Of a stretch of 64,000 bases of DNA, positions 44,459 to 54,066 are shown one piece after another. The DNA comes from Halosegnis longus (GTDB lineage Archaea; Halobacteriota; Halobacteria; Halobacteriales; Haloarculaceae), in the NCBI RefSeq assembly GCF_009663395.1, contig NZ_QKNW01000001.1, positions 1,550,001-1,614,000 on the forward strand. Direction: 5' to 3'. Position numbers and translations under genes: made by a program. Under the pieces are notes generated by a model, which was not told the origin of the DNA, did not search any database, and saw nothing but the letters and a program-made list of their open reading frames with translations. Positions within the stretch are counted from its first letter, which is position 1; every line of letters begins with the position of its first letter.

Positions 44459-45676
44459 TCACGTCTTTCTCGAAAGCAGATCTTTATACATCTGCTCAAT
44501 GCGCGGGAGAATTCTCCTAGCTTTAAACTCTTTAGCTTGGGTTTGAGCACTATTTGAATATCGTTGTAAACCAGAATCGATGAGATTCTCAATCGTTAAC
44601 GCTATTTCCTCTGTATCACCACTTGCTGTTTCACCCCCGTCACCAATGATATCGCTTATAGACCCATATTCAGTTGAGATAATAGGTGTGCCCGTTGCAA
44701 GGGCTTCCAAGTACACTCGTGCAAGTGGTTCGTCCCACCGACCAGGGTACAGAAAGATATCATGACTAGAATATATCTCTGGCAATTCTTTGTTGGAAAC
44801 GAACCCGGCGAATGTAACGATATCATCAAGCTCTGCTTCACGAACACTCTGTATAAGTTCACCACGCATAGCGCCGTCTCCAACGATAGTTAATTCGAAG
44901 GAATAACGCTCAGAGTCCTGAAGGTACTCAAGTATTGGTATGAGACGGTCGACGCCTTTGTGACGTTCCAGTGAACCGACGTACAACAACTGATATGGTG
45001 GATTAAACCTACTCTGGTGTTCTATCAAGAAATCTTCGTCAAGAATATGTGGTATCACATTAATACGATTCTCTGGGAACCCAAACTGGACGTAATTTTG
45101 TTTAACATGACTAGAAGGAGCTCTAAATGCGTCAATCTGCTCAATATTTCGTTCCCCATTTCTAACGAGGTAATCGTTGACGAATAGACTAGCGGCGCGT
45201 TTGAATGAATTACCATTTCGACGGTTGCTACTTGTCGTGATACACTGTACGCACTTTACTGGCGATTTTTCAGTGCATTTTTTCTCGCCTAAATAGAGTA
45301 AATCGTTTTTTGGACAAACTCCGCCGTAAGCATTGAGAGTTACAACTGTCTTCGATTCTGTTTTTACAGATATTGACTCTAGAGCAGGAATTGTCGGCAT
45401 TATATAGCTATGTACTATATCAAATGCAGAAAATTCGTCCATACGCTTCTTAATTAAATGATTCAGTTCCAAATTTCCTTGGGGTAGATAGCTTGTTCCT
45501 AGATACCGGGTCTCTACTCCATTCGTAATAGCATCGCTGTCAGGAACCTCGGTAGGGCAAAAAACAACTACGTCGTGCCCGCGCTCTACTAATCCACGGA
45601 CGGTTTGGGTGGCGCTATGAGTTGCTCCTGTCCCTTCATCTCCTGGCCAGCTTGGATGAATAAATGCAATTTTCAT
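44459..45676 (-). CDS. Glycosyltransferase family 4
   Basis: A 405-residue GT-B enzyme. The N-terminal domain begins MKIAFIHPSWPGDEGTGATH with the Gly-rich loop, and has a cysteine set in the middle (CPKNDLLYLGEKKC ... VKCVQC) that may bind zinc. The C-terminal domain shows YVGSLERHKGVDRLI, IVGDGAMRGEL and EALATGTPIISTEYG, the usual GT4 nucleotide-binding sequence with Glu residues. It transfers a sugar to the growing lipid-linked glycan. It is the last gene of the minus-strand operon, 3 bases after the AlkP-fold gene. Confidence 0.88.
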   Translation of the reverse strand: MKIAFIHPSWPGDEGTGATHSATQTVRGLVERGHDVVVFCPTEVPDSDAITNGVETRYLGTSYLPQGNLELNHLIKKRMDEFSAFDIVHSYIMPTIPALESISVKTESKTVVTLNAYGGVCPKNDLLYLGEKKCTEKSPVKCVQCITTSSNRRNGNSFKRAASLFVNDYLVRNGERNIEQIDAFRAPSSHVKQNYVQFGFPENRINVIPHILDEDFLIEHQSRFNPPYQLLYVGSLERHKGVDRLIPILEYLQDSERYSFELTIVGDGAMRGELIQSVREAELDDIVTFAGFVSNKELPEIYSSHDIFLYPGRWDEPLARVYLEALATGTPIISTEYGSISDIIGDGGETASGDTEEIALTIENLIDSGLQRYSNSAQTQAKEFKARRILPRIEQMYKDLLSRKT

Positions 45677-45679
45677 CTG

Positions 45680-46603
45680 TTACTTATACCCTAGTTGTTT
45701 TAGACGCTCACCGATGGTACTATTATCAACACCAGAGCATACACTGTCTGGCGGTTCTGCTTTTATCTCAGGACGTGATCCATTTTTGATAGTAAGCCAA
45801 GGAATCTTAACCAGTTCGTCTGCATAGATACCGCGGGGATGTCCCCAGATCTTCACAGGTATTGGGAACCCTCTTTCACCAAGCATGTTTCCGTGGTCAG
45901 AGGTAATTACAATTTTCCCCGAAATATCATCTATAAGTTGCTCAATATATGGTAGCACTTCTCTCAGATTCTGGTTATAATAGTATTCTATTTTATATTC
46001 CTCAGGATCCACTCTTCCACTCATGATCCGCTTCCAAATATTATCTCCAGAGGCAGCAGGATTGGCTAAATGGCTTTCCGCACTCCTGGTTGTATTGCTG
46101 ATGAATGGGTAATGTGGCTGTATATAATGAATTATATGTCGCTTATTCGGATACTGCTCTACCGATTCTATCGCAAATTCGGTCATTGTCTCTGGTAAGA
46201 CAGTACCGGTCTCTTTATCCCATCCAGATTCTTTCCAAACATCAATTATAGCATGGAGGTCTGGATTGATTCGACTCCAATTTCGATGGAGTTGGGGATT
46301 TGCTGTGGTGTAAACCGTATCATGTAGACATTTACCGCCAATATTCGCCTCTAAATATTCTGGCGTATTTGAACCCTGAGAAATCCTGTATTCTAAATTT
46401 CCGGAGATTGTATTATTATTGCGAAACATATCATATCTACATGCATCAAGAATTATCAATACGTCCCAGTCTTCGTTGAATATATCTGACCCATTTTTAT
46501 TATGGTTAGATTTGTTAAAATCTCTAAAATACAGACTGTTTAATTCGATGGCGGCCATGCGGGGATTCGTTAAACCCTGTTTAATCATTTCAAAATTGTA
46601 CAT
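45680..46603 (-). CDS. AlkP/sulfatase-fold protein, paralogue 2
   Basis: A 307-residue protein (MYNFEMIKQGLTNPRMAAIE), clearly homologous to the other two: LIILDACRYDMF, SQGSNTPEYL, HYIQPHYPFIS and VITSDHGNMLGERGFPIPVKIWGH, with the shared C-terminal end ERLKQLGYK. The start at 46603 aligns with that of paralogue 3. It lies between two GT4 genes with gaps of 31 and 3 bases. The role should be phospho- or sulfo-group transfer or removal; the substrate is unknown. Confidence 0.8.
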   Translation of the reverse strand: MYNFEMIKQGLTNPRMAAIELNSLYFRDFNKSNHNKNGSDIFNEDWDVLIILDACRYDMFRNNNTISGNLEYRISQGSNTPEYLEANIGGKCLHDTVYTTANPQLHRNWSRINPDLHAIIDVWKESGWDKETGTVLPETMTEFAIESVEQYPNKRHIIHYIQPHYPFISNTTRSAESHLANPAASGDNIWKRIMSGRVDPEEYKIEYYYNQNLREVLPYIEQLIDDISGKIVITSDHGNMLGERGFPIPVKIWGHPRGIYADELVKIPWLTIKNGSRPEIKAEPPDSVCSGVDNSTIGERLKQLGYK

Positions 46604-46634
46604 ATTTTATTCTTGCTCAAGATCAGTATCGATA

Positions 46635-47807
46635 TTAACTAGCATCACAGTTCTCAAGATCATGGGTGTGTTCCCTGATATTATCATTGGAGTATGTATT
46701 ATTAATGACATCGCAAAATGCATCAACTAGTGCCTCGTTAGAGTACTTATTACGGACTCTCTCATGAGCTGATCGACCCATTTGTCCTCGTAAATCAGCA
46801 CTATCTATGAGCTGTTGAAGATGGTGTTCAAATCCATCGATATCATCTGGGGTGGTCACAAATCCTTGTTCCCCATGTTCGACATTGATAGTTATTTCAC
46901 CAACATTACTAGCAACAATAGGCTTGCCAGCCGCCATAGCTTCTATAACAGTAATGCATAATCCTTCATAATGTGATGGTTGAAAATATATGTCGACAGT
47001 AGAAAGAAAATCTGGAACTGAGTTAACATGGCCGAGGAGAGAAACGTTGGTCAGGCTGCGGTCACTTATGATCTCGGTTAATTCCTGTCGTCGAGGGCCA
47101 TCCCCAGCAATTGCCAAATGAACATTTTTATCAGAGAATCGTTCAGCAACCTCAATAATTGCGTCATGGTTCTTTGGACGTATAAGATTCCCGACCGTCC
47201 CTATAATAATGGCATTCTCAGAAACCTCGTTAAGTTTACTACCACCGACAACCGATTCATTGAGCCTTTTCAATGGCATCGAGGGGCACGTATATTTCTC
47301 AATCGAAAGACCAGCTATAGGGACTGTCCAAATCCTATCACGATCCAGTCCTTGTTTTTCGATCAACATTGAATAAACTGCTTTCGAGTCAGCGAGAATC
47401 CCATCACATTGACCGATAGTAACTTTGTCAACTAGGCGACGAAGCTCTGTCTTGAATTCGGTGTTATGAGACCAGTTCAAAACTGTGTCTACCCCAAAAA
47501 TAGCTCCGAATAACCGCGAAATGATTTCTGCATGATAGATAGATCCTACCAAGATATCGGTGTCTCGAAGAATCGATGTAATCGGTAATAGTTTATCAAT
47601 CCGGTGTTTATTTTCAATATCAAGATCTATTACCTTAACATGATTAGGGATACTGGGGAGTATAGTTTTATCACCCCCGTACAATGCGACGATGGTGATA
47701 TCAAATGCTTCTGGAGAAAGTCCACTTAGTAATCGAGCCATTCCGACTTCTGCCCCGCCTGTTTCGAGGCCGCTAATGAAATATGTTAGATTAGGTGTCT
47801 CTTCCAT
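46635..47807 (-). CDS. Glycosyltransferase family 4
   Basis: A 390-residue GT-B protein. The N-terminal YFISGLETGGAEVGMARLL is the acceptor-side G-G-A-E motif of this family, and the C-terminal GTVGNLIRPKNHDAIIEVA, IAGDGPRRQEL and EAMAAGKPIVASNVG form the donor site. It adds a sugar during glycan assembly on the cytoplasmic side. It starts 3 bases after paralogue 3 of the AlkP-fold set ends. Confidence 0.9.
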   Translation of the reverse strand: MEETPNLTYFISGLETGGAEVGMARLLSGLSPEAFDITIVALYGGDKTILPSIPNHVKVIDLDIENKHRIDKLLPITSILRDTDILVGSIYHAEIISRLFGAIFGVDTVLNWSHNTEFKTELRRLVDKVTIGQCDGILADSKAVYSMLIEKQGLDRDRIWTVPIAGLSIEKYTCPSMPLKRLNESVVGGSKLNEVSENAIIIGTVGNLIRPKNHDAIIEVAERFSDKNVHLAIAGDGPRRQELTEIISDRSLTNVSLLGHVNSVPDFLSTVDIYFQPSHYEGLCITVIEAMAAGKPIVASNVGEITINVEHGEQGFVTTPDDIDGFEHHLQQLIDSADLRGQMGRSAHERVRNKYSNEALVDAFCDVINNTYSNDNIREHTHDLENCDAS

Positions 47808-47810
47808 ATT

Positions 47811-48710
47811 CTATACTTTATATCCTAATTGACGCAGTCGGTCGTCAACTGATTCTCCTCCTTGTTTTACTTCCTCTATGTCTGGCTCTTCGCGCTTGAT
47901 ACTCTTTCTTTCCGTAAAATCGCATGTGAACCACGGCACATCAATCAGCTCATCTACATAAATACCATCGAAATGACCATATGTTTTTAGTGGTATTGGC
48001 AATATTCGTTCTCCAAGGAGCTCCCCATGATCAGAAGTGATGACTGTTTTACCATTTAACACGTCAACTAATTGTTCAACGTGTTCAAGAACCAATTCTA
48101 AGTTTTCACGATAAGCCCGCCAAAGTAATTCGTCTGTGGCCTCTTCACTCCTTCTTAATGTCTCAATTAATCCTGGACTGACCGCAAAATGTTCTTTACC
48201 AGTTGGGCCAATATAGGGTTGATGTGGTTGCATATAATGGACGATAAGCCGCTTGTTTGGGAAGTTCTCAGCGACCTGCAATGCTTGCTGGGTTACTGTT
48301 TCTGGGCGAACAGACATGTCAGCTAAATCAAGGTGGTCTGCTTGAAGGTTGATAAACCGGTGTACTTCCGAATTAATTTCATCACGAAGTTTAGCGAACC
48401 ACTCATTAGCTGAAATATATACTGTGTCGTATAAAACCTTATTTGAGAAGTTGGCACGAACAAACTCTGACGACATGCCTCCTCTTGACTGCCTTTTCTC
48501 CAGCGTACCCGACAGAGAGATTTGCTTCTCAAATACATCATACCGGCAGGCATCAAGAATAATCAAATTATCCCAGTCTTCATAAGAGAAAATATCTGTT
48601 CCCTCAGGGTAATACGAACGGTGTCGACCTCTCGTATAGTACAACTTATTTACTTCCCGGAGCAAAGCCGTAGGATCCGTCAGTCCTTTTTTAATATCTT
48701 TCAGGTTCAT
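47811..48710 (-). CDS. AlkP/sulfatase-fold protein, paralogue 3
   Basis: A 299-residue protein (MNLKDIKKGLTDPTALLREV). It keeps LIILDACRYDVF, SRGGMSSEFV, HYMQPHQPYIG and VITSDHGELLGERILPIPLKTYGH, and ends DRLRQLGYKV. It differs from the others in the nucleophile region (Ser-Ser in place of Ser-Thr). It is transcribed with the GT genes on both sides. Confidence 0.8.
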   Translation of the reverse strand: MNLKDIKKGLTDPTALLREVNKLYYTRGRHRSYYPEGTDIFSYEDWDNLIILDACRYDVFEKQISLSGTLEKRQSRGGMSSEFVRANFSNKVLYDTVYISANEWFAKLRDEINSEVHRFINLQADHLDLADMSVRPETVTQQALQVAENFPNKRLIVHYMQPHQPYIGPTGKEHFAVSPGLIETLRRSEEATDELLWRAYRENLELVLEHVEQLVDVLNGKTVITSDHGELLGERILPIPLKTYGHFDGIYVDELIDVPWFTCDFTERKSIKREEPDIEEVKQGGESVDDRLRQLGYKV

Positions 48711-48760
48711 ATTCTATGATTGCTTTATTCATTAGCGCTCTTCGCTTATACGGTTCCTGA

Positions 48761-49567
48761 TCATCGTGCAAATATATCGTAAATTCTTTTTCCTATATAT
48801 GATGGCAGAAGCCTCGGAGGCACGCGAAGACAGAGATGCTGCAACGTATCACGGGGCGAAGCAACACCAAGTTTTCGTAGTTTCCACGCCATTTGAATCT
48901 CGGCCATTGCATAATTTAGCCCCTCTCGGCGATCAACAAGGTTGTTTACATTTGCTCGGACGAGTGTTTGATTAAGATTGCGGAACTGAAGTCCAGCGGC
49001 AAGACCTCGCGCCCATAAATCCCAGTCCTCCATCAACGGGAAATCACGATACCCGCCCGCGTCGAGAACCGCTTCACGATCAAACATCACAGTCGGATGA
49101 TTCACAGGACATCGCCACGGCATCCACTCGGCGATTTCATTATGAGATGTAGGAACCTTGCGTGTTCGTTCTGGAGGTTCGGGATCATCGCGGAATTCAG
49201 CGAGATGCGAGCCAACGATATGTGCATTAGTTTCTTTCAGAACATTTAACTGGTGTGTAAATCGCTCCGGTTCGGAAATGTCATCAGCATCCATTCGTGC
49301 AACAAAAGGCATTAAACATCCCTTGAGACCAGCTTGAAGTACTCCTCCTAATCCTTTGGCGTCAGGAAAGTGTTCGTGCCGGCTAATAGAGTGTGTATTG
49401 ACCAAATCATTAATCGCCGTTTCAGTATCTTCTGTCAGCGACTGATTGGTTACCAAAACGATTTCCGCCGGTGGTGACGTTTGCTCAGTGATGCTTCGAT
49501 GTGCTCGATTCAAATCACTTGGATCGCTCGTAGCGGCTACAGGGAATAAAACAGAGATTTCGCCCAT
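48761..49567 (-). CDS. Glycosyltransferase family 2
   Basis: A 268-residue GT-A enzyme starting MGEISVLFPVAATSD at 49565-49567. The donor site has VLVTNQSLTEDT and FVARMDADDISEPERF with the D-A-D-D metal motif; then CPVNHPTVMFDREAVLDAGGYRDFPLMEDWDLWAR with the E-D-W-D acceptor motif. It is the first gene of the minus-strand operon GT2-AlkP-GT4-AlkP-GT4. Its codon use is more GC-rich than the genes after it. Confidence 0.9.
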   Translation of the reverse strand: MGEISVLFPVAATSDPSDLNRAHRSITEQTSPPAEIVLVTNQSLTEDTETAINDLVNTHSISRHEHFPDAKGLGGVLQAGLKGCLMPFVARMDADDISEPERFTHQLNVLKETNAHIVGSHLAEFRDDPEPPERTRKVPTSHNEIAEWMPWRCPVNHPTVMFDREAVLDAGGYRDFPLMEDWDLWARGLAAGLQFRNLNQTLVRANVNNLVDRREGLNYAMAEIQMAWKLRKLGVASPRDTLQHLCLRVPPRLLPSYIGKRIYDIFAR

Positions 49568-49794
49568 TAATCTCGTCCTCCGTTCTGACTCCAACGGCCC
49601 ATTATCGCAATTGACTCAGCACCGATTTATAAATGAATCGATGGTCGAGAGCTGATTTGACTGTTGTCTATCTGGATTCTGGTTATCATAACGTCAGATG
49701 TCCTAGATTTAAACGAAACCGTTCAGCCAACAACAGCGATTAGTTGCTCTGTTGAAATCCTTGTGAAATCATATATTCTGATTGTGGTTCGACG
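49568..49794. promoter_or_regulatory. Likely promoter region of the GT2-AlkP-GT4 operon
   Basis: The 227 bases upstream of the GT2 gene hold no gene. The minus strand has AT-rich stretches, such as the complement of atttataaatgaatc near 49625-49639, which could be a TATA element. No further motif is recognised. Confidence 0.3.
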
Positions 49795-50290
49795 AAATGA
49801 ATGCCTTCCCGAAGTCGCAGATTCTCCAGTTTACTGAGAAGGCAATCCATCTGGTGCGTCCACCGGTCACTCGATACCACTCAAAATTTTCCAAACACCG
49901 CTATACAGTTCCCCAGCACGTTGTTCTGTTATGTCTCAAACTTCAGAAGAACACGACTTACCGTGGCCGGGCTAATGAATTAACCGAAGTATCACGTTTC
50001 CGTCGTGTTCCCAAGTTAACCGAGATTCCTACGTCATCAACGTTTTGTAAGCCGTTCAACCGTCTTGATATGGCTGTGTATCGTATCATATTGACTCTCT
50101 TAGTGACGCTGCCTCCGGCGAGCGGCGTAGTTGGAGTTGCTACATTAGGTTTGACCGCTGTTATGCTTCGAAACGCTACATGAAACGAGCCGGAACAAGT
50201 ATACGCCCTATACCGCAACCACTCGGAACACAGCACTGCAAGGAGGAGTGAGTACGTCACTACTATCCTACGCATAAATATGAACGGCTA
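49795..50290 (+). pseudogene. Decayed IS5-family transposase, N-terminal part
   Basis: The text FPKSQILQFTEKAIHLVRPP, QHVVLLCLKLQKNTTYR, LTEIPTSSTFCKPFNRLDMA and, after a frameshift, DRCYASKRYMKRAGT follows a haloarchaeal IS5-type transposase in order: an N-terminal Q-F-T-x-K-A, the P-S-T-L-C-K-x-F-D-R motif and the first catalytic Asp region followed by A-S-K-x-Y. The C-terminal half is missing. Confidence 0.65.
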
Positions 50291-50293
50291 CAT

Positions 50294-51300
50294 TCAAAAG
50301 CGTAACGTAGGAAACTTGCGATGGAACGTCCGCGCTGTGAGGTCCGGGCAGTACAGGATGAAGTGAGAGGACCGATGGCTAAGAAGCGCTTCTACTGGTA
50401 CCGATGGCCGAGGCGTCGGACCCGCCGTCATCATCTGCCCCGAACGGACGGCGACATCCGGATCCCGAGGTTTGTCCCCGCCGTTCCCCCTCATCGACCG
50501 TTGGGAATCGTTAGTCTCGAGTTCCCGCTCTGTCGCTATTACTTGGAAGTCCTCAGTCGATGGGAAGTCGTCACGAATCAACGCGAGCATCGCGGTCAGC
50601 CCCGTTCTATCTGGCCTCGTCAACGAAGTCGGCGAGATCCGCTCCCGCATCCCAGCCGTATGCGTCGCGAGATTCGGGTACTCAGCATCCGAGAGTGACA
50701 ACAGCATATCGGTCAAATGCGCCCGGAAGGTGGCGGTACGAGCTTCCCTGTCCAGAAAGCCAATCTCAAAGTGTGCAGCCAACTGTCCCGGTCGAAGGAC
50801 CGCCCGGTCGATATCATCCGGTCGGTTCGTCGCCGCAACCACGATAGCCTCACAGTCCTCGTGAGTGAGCTGCGCGAGAAATTCGCTGGTAATCTTCCGG
50901 TCCTTAGCATGCGAACCCTTCCCTGACTATTCGCGCGCTCCGAACAGGTGTTCGGTTTCGTCAAAAAAGATGGCACACGGCCCAATCTGTTTTGCCTTGT
51001 CAAACAGCGTATTCACCCGGTCACTGCTCTCGTTGATCCACCTCGACGTCATGCATGCCGGGGAGAGATCGACGAACCGGACAGTGAGTCCGCCAGCAAG
51101 CGCTCTCGCGAACATCCTCTTTCCCGCTCCCAGTGGGCCATACAGCATGGTGCCGCTCTCAGACTTGACACTGAACCGCGAGAAGCGGTCGTCCCCATCG
51201 CAATGCGCTAGGTTCGAGGACACGGCTCTCGAGATCGGCCTTCACGTCATCGTGGCTGCCGGTGTCGGTGAACTGCTGCGGCGAGTGCTGCCAGTCATAC
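50294..51300 (-). pseudogene. Broken AAA+ ATPase (Cdc48-like) gene
   Basis: Minus-strand pieces read as one AAA protein: KADLESRVLEPSALRWG near 51230, then after a frameshift SVKSESGTMLYGPLGAGKRMFARALAG (Walker A changed from GPPGTGKT), CAIFFDETEHLFGARE (Walker B), a TAG stop at 50927-50929, and in the same frame VVAATNRPDDIDRAVLRPGQLAAHFEIGF (sensor 1 and Arg finger region) and a helical lid. So it holds one in-frame stop, one frameshift and a degraded P-loop. It is a recent pseudogene of a CDC48/FtsH-like unfoldase. Confidence 0.75.
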
Positions 51301-51499
51301 GTCTAGTTCTACAACTTGACTTTAGACGGGCTACTCCCGGTCAATGAATGATTTCCAGGGGGCCGTCAGTGGACACATCCTCGGTAGCGACAGCATCGTT
51401 GTGGCGTTGTGACTGTTCGCGCTCCGATCCCCGCTCGCGTTCGTGTTCCGGGCCGGGGAGTAGGTAGTTGGGCCGGAGGGATCCGTTCTCACTCACGCT

Positions 51500-52010
51500 G
51501 TTTCTATTGGTTGCTCCGCCCTTTGTCTGTTACCGTAATCACAATGTACGTCTTGGCGAAGATAGCGATTGTGTTCCCCACAGCAAACGGAATATTGAGT
51601 GCGTGTAAAAAGTCAGAAACCGGCATGTTCTGGAGAAAACGTTCACACCACGAGCAAGAATACCGTGATGATGAACTACAGTCCACTCACCGCGATCGAG
51701 GGGAGAAGCGGTCGCCCGAGGAACCAGAACGCTGCGAATATACGGATGGACAGCCGGTCGTACACCGCGAGCCCCCCGAGGCCCGTCTAGAGAGGGTTGA
51801 GGACGGCTAGTGTGACCAGCCACCCCCTGCCATCACGACGGCTGCGACGAGCGAGGTTTCGATGAGGCGGCCACGCCGATCGTACGTAGGCAACGGCTCG
51901 TCCATTTGGACAAGTCCGTACATAAGATCGGCAACGAGGTAGGCGATTGTCGCAGCGAGTAGAGACACGTGTCGATTCCGGTGTTGTATCGATTTGTTGG
52001 AGTGATGTAA
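51500..52010 (-). pseudogene. Decayed membrane protein gene
   Basis: Between the AAA pseudogene and the repeat at 52.2 kb, minus-strand text in several frames has hydrophobic, protein-like runs (VSLLAATIAYLVADLMYGLV, then LAVYDRLSIRIFAAFWFLG, stop, FIITVFLLVV) cut by stops and shifts. I take it as the remnant of a membrane protein. The family is not recognised. Confidence 0.4.
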
Positions 52011-52221
52011 TCGATTGTCAATTCAGTGTTTTTCGTGAGAGGATACCTGTGAACTGCGCGAAATTCGCAGTCGTTTAGAATGAGCTCGGTAGTACACTTG
52101 GTGTTGCTATCTAAGCCTGCGGTACGTGTTTACGCCAAGATCCCGACAGCCTGGACAGCGTGAGTCCGTGAAATCATCTCATTATTATTGACGACTCGAC
52201 GAAGCTCTTCGTATGGATTAC

Positions 52222-52424
52222 GTCCCTGCTGGCGCCACGTCGCCAGCAGGGACAAGACCGTCTCGTGAACAAACATTCCTCAGTCATTACGGAGCGTTCC
52301 GATGATTTTTCGGAGAACCACTGGCTCACAAGCCGCGTTCTCTGCGGCATTGTTCGTCGGAGAGACCGATGGCTTACCGACGAAGGTGACCCAGTGGTCG
52401 AGGATCTCCTTCGATCCTTCCAAG
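52222..52424 (+). repeat. 200-bp repeat, copy B, with perfect hairpin
   Basis: Arms gtccctgctggcg (52222-52234) and cgccagcagggac (52241-52253) form a perfect 13-bp stem with loop ccacgt. Downstream text codes SVITERSDDFSENHWLTSRV and LCGIVRRRDRWLTDEGDPVV, related to copy A at 41185. One stem pair differs as C-G here and T-A in copy A, a compensatory change. It ends about 100 bases before the polyprenyl transferase stop. Confidence 0.7.
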
Positions 52425-52525
52425 CAGTGTGCCCTAGTCTATCGGACCCTGACCGCTCAATCCGAGATCCAAGCTCTCTTCACACCACATGCTGGAGCTC
52501 TGCTCGTTCACGGACTGTCATGTTC

Positions 52526-53959
52526 CTACCCGTGGTCGTTCGTTTTCGGAGTCACATCGTTCGCAACAATCCACAACTGCCGAATGACGATCTTCAGATC
52601 GAACCAGAACGATTGAGAACGGATATACGCCACATCGTAGCGAAGCTTCTCTTCCGGGTCAAACCCCGTTGCATCGTTAATCTGGGCTAATCCCGTCAGC
52701 CCTGGCTTCACGAACCAGCGTCGCCGCCAGAGATCCGTCCCCGCCTCCATCTCGCTGTCGAGTTCTGGTCGCTCCGGACGCGGGCCAACAACACTCATCT
52801 GGCCACGTAAGATGGCGAGCAACTGTGGAATCTCGTCGAGATGCGTTCGCCGCAAGAACCCACCAACTCGCGTCACACGCGGGTCACGACCACCGTCATC
52901 CTCCTCACTGAGTGTCGCGCCACTCCCCGCTTCAGCATCGGTGACCATGCTCCGAAATTTCGCGACAGTGAACGTATCACCGAAGGTCGCGGTCCGTGTC
53001 TGCCGGTACAACACCGGGCCGGGACTGTCGAGCTTTATCGCGACAGCAATCACCAACAGAAGCGGACTCAACACGAGCAGTGCCGTCCCCGCAAACGCCA
53101 CATCGAACAGTCGCTTCGTCACCCGGTCGAACCAGTCCCATGGCTCAAGATCAATCTCTACCAGTAGGCCGTCGCCCGGCTCATTAGTCAACACTACGTC
53201 AGCGTGAGTGCGATGGACCTTGGCCATAACTCCGTACTCGTAGCAGGTGTCTAATGTGCCGAAGAACTCTGCGCGGTCTGGTTGTGTGAACGCGAGTATG
53301 GCTGTATCGATGTCATAGTCAACGAGAATATCGTCAAGCCGTGAGAGTCCCCCAAGATTCGATACGTCCATCAACGCGTCTGCCGTTCCGCCGTCAGTCA
53401 GTTCGGGTGCGCGTGGCGTGAACGCCGCTTCCGAATCGGGTACTGGGGGCGATACGTAGCCAAGCACTGCCCCGTCAATCGTCGGCAGTATCTCTGCCAT
53501 CACCTCGGGGTCGTCCCCGACGATGATTGTCCGCTCGCCATCTGCCCGTGGTCGCTGCCGAATCACGACAAACCACACCGGCACCGTACTCACAAGTACC
53601 ACGCCCGTCACGATGAGCGTCGCTCGTGGCAGCGCGTACGTCGCATCCGCGTAGCCAATCGTCGCCATCGCGAGCAGCGCAACCGTGACACGCTTGAGCG
53701 CGTAAAACCACGTATCGAGGATCCGGCGTGGCCGTGGCTTGTACAGCGGAAACAGTGCGCCAACAACAACGGCGGTCGCGATTGCAGCCTCATACACGAA
53801 CTCTGCTCCGGCTGCCCCATCAAACGGCAGCGACCCCACGACGGGTAACAGGGAAAAGAGCCGCTGGACCATGGCGCTGTTGGCGACTGCGACAGCCCCA
53901 ATTGTCAGGAGGGCCGCGCCACCAACGCTGACGATTCGGTAGCCCCACCGCCCACTCAT
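52526..53959 (-). CDS. Exopolysaccharide polyprenyl glycosylphosphotransferase (WbaP/WcaJ type)
   Basis: A 477-residue protein with four or five N-terminal helices, a Rossmann-like middle part (ERTIIVGDDPEVMAEI) and the catalytic C-terminal domain: KRLFDVAFAGTALLVLSPLLL, FTVAKFRSM, RRTHLDEIPQLLAILRGQMSVVGPRPERPEL, with the Asp-Glu pair and P-R-P motif. It puts the first sugar phosphate onto a polyprenyl phosphate, beginning assembly of the lipid-linked glycan. This form is the archaeal relative of WcaJ/WbaP. It returns to GC-rich codon use. Confidence 0.93.
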   Translation of the reverse strand: MSGRWGYRIVSVGGAALLTIGAVAVANSAMVQRLFSLLPVVGSLPFDGAAGAEFVYEAAIATAVVVGALFPLYKPRPRRILDTWFYALKRVTVALLAMATIGYADATYALPRATLIVTGVVLVSTVPVWFVVIRQRPRADGERTIIVGDDPEVMAEILPTIDGAVLGYVSPPVPDSEAAFTPRAPELTDGGTADALMDVSNLGGLSRLDDILVDYDIDTAILAFTQPDRAEFFGTLDTCYEYGVMAKVHRTHADVVLTNEPGDGLLVEIDLEPWDWFDRVTKRLFDVAFAGTALLVLSPLLLVIAVAIKLDSPGPVLYRQTRTATFGDTFTVAKFRSMVTDAEAGSGATLSEEDDGGRDPRVTRVGGFLRRTHLDEIPQLLAILRGQMSVVGPRPERPELDSEMEAGTDLWRRRWFVKPGLTGLAQINDATGFDPEEKLRYDVAYIRSQSFWFDLKIVIRQLWIVANDVTPKTNDHG

Positions 53960-54066
53960 TAGTTCGTCTCAGCCGGAGCAGCGGCTTAACTGTGGCGTCC
54001 CGGCGCTGGAATGAATATGCTCTCTCAATACAACGTTATACACAATTCACAGGTTCAACTGCTGAG

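Noticed and set aside
52265-52690. 141-residue plus-strand frame overlapping the polyprenyl transferase end
   Set aside because: Only its first third resembles copy A of the 200-bp repeat; the rest is antisense to a real gene. It was kept as part of the repeat and not called as a gene.
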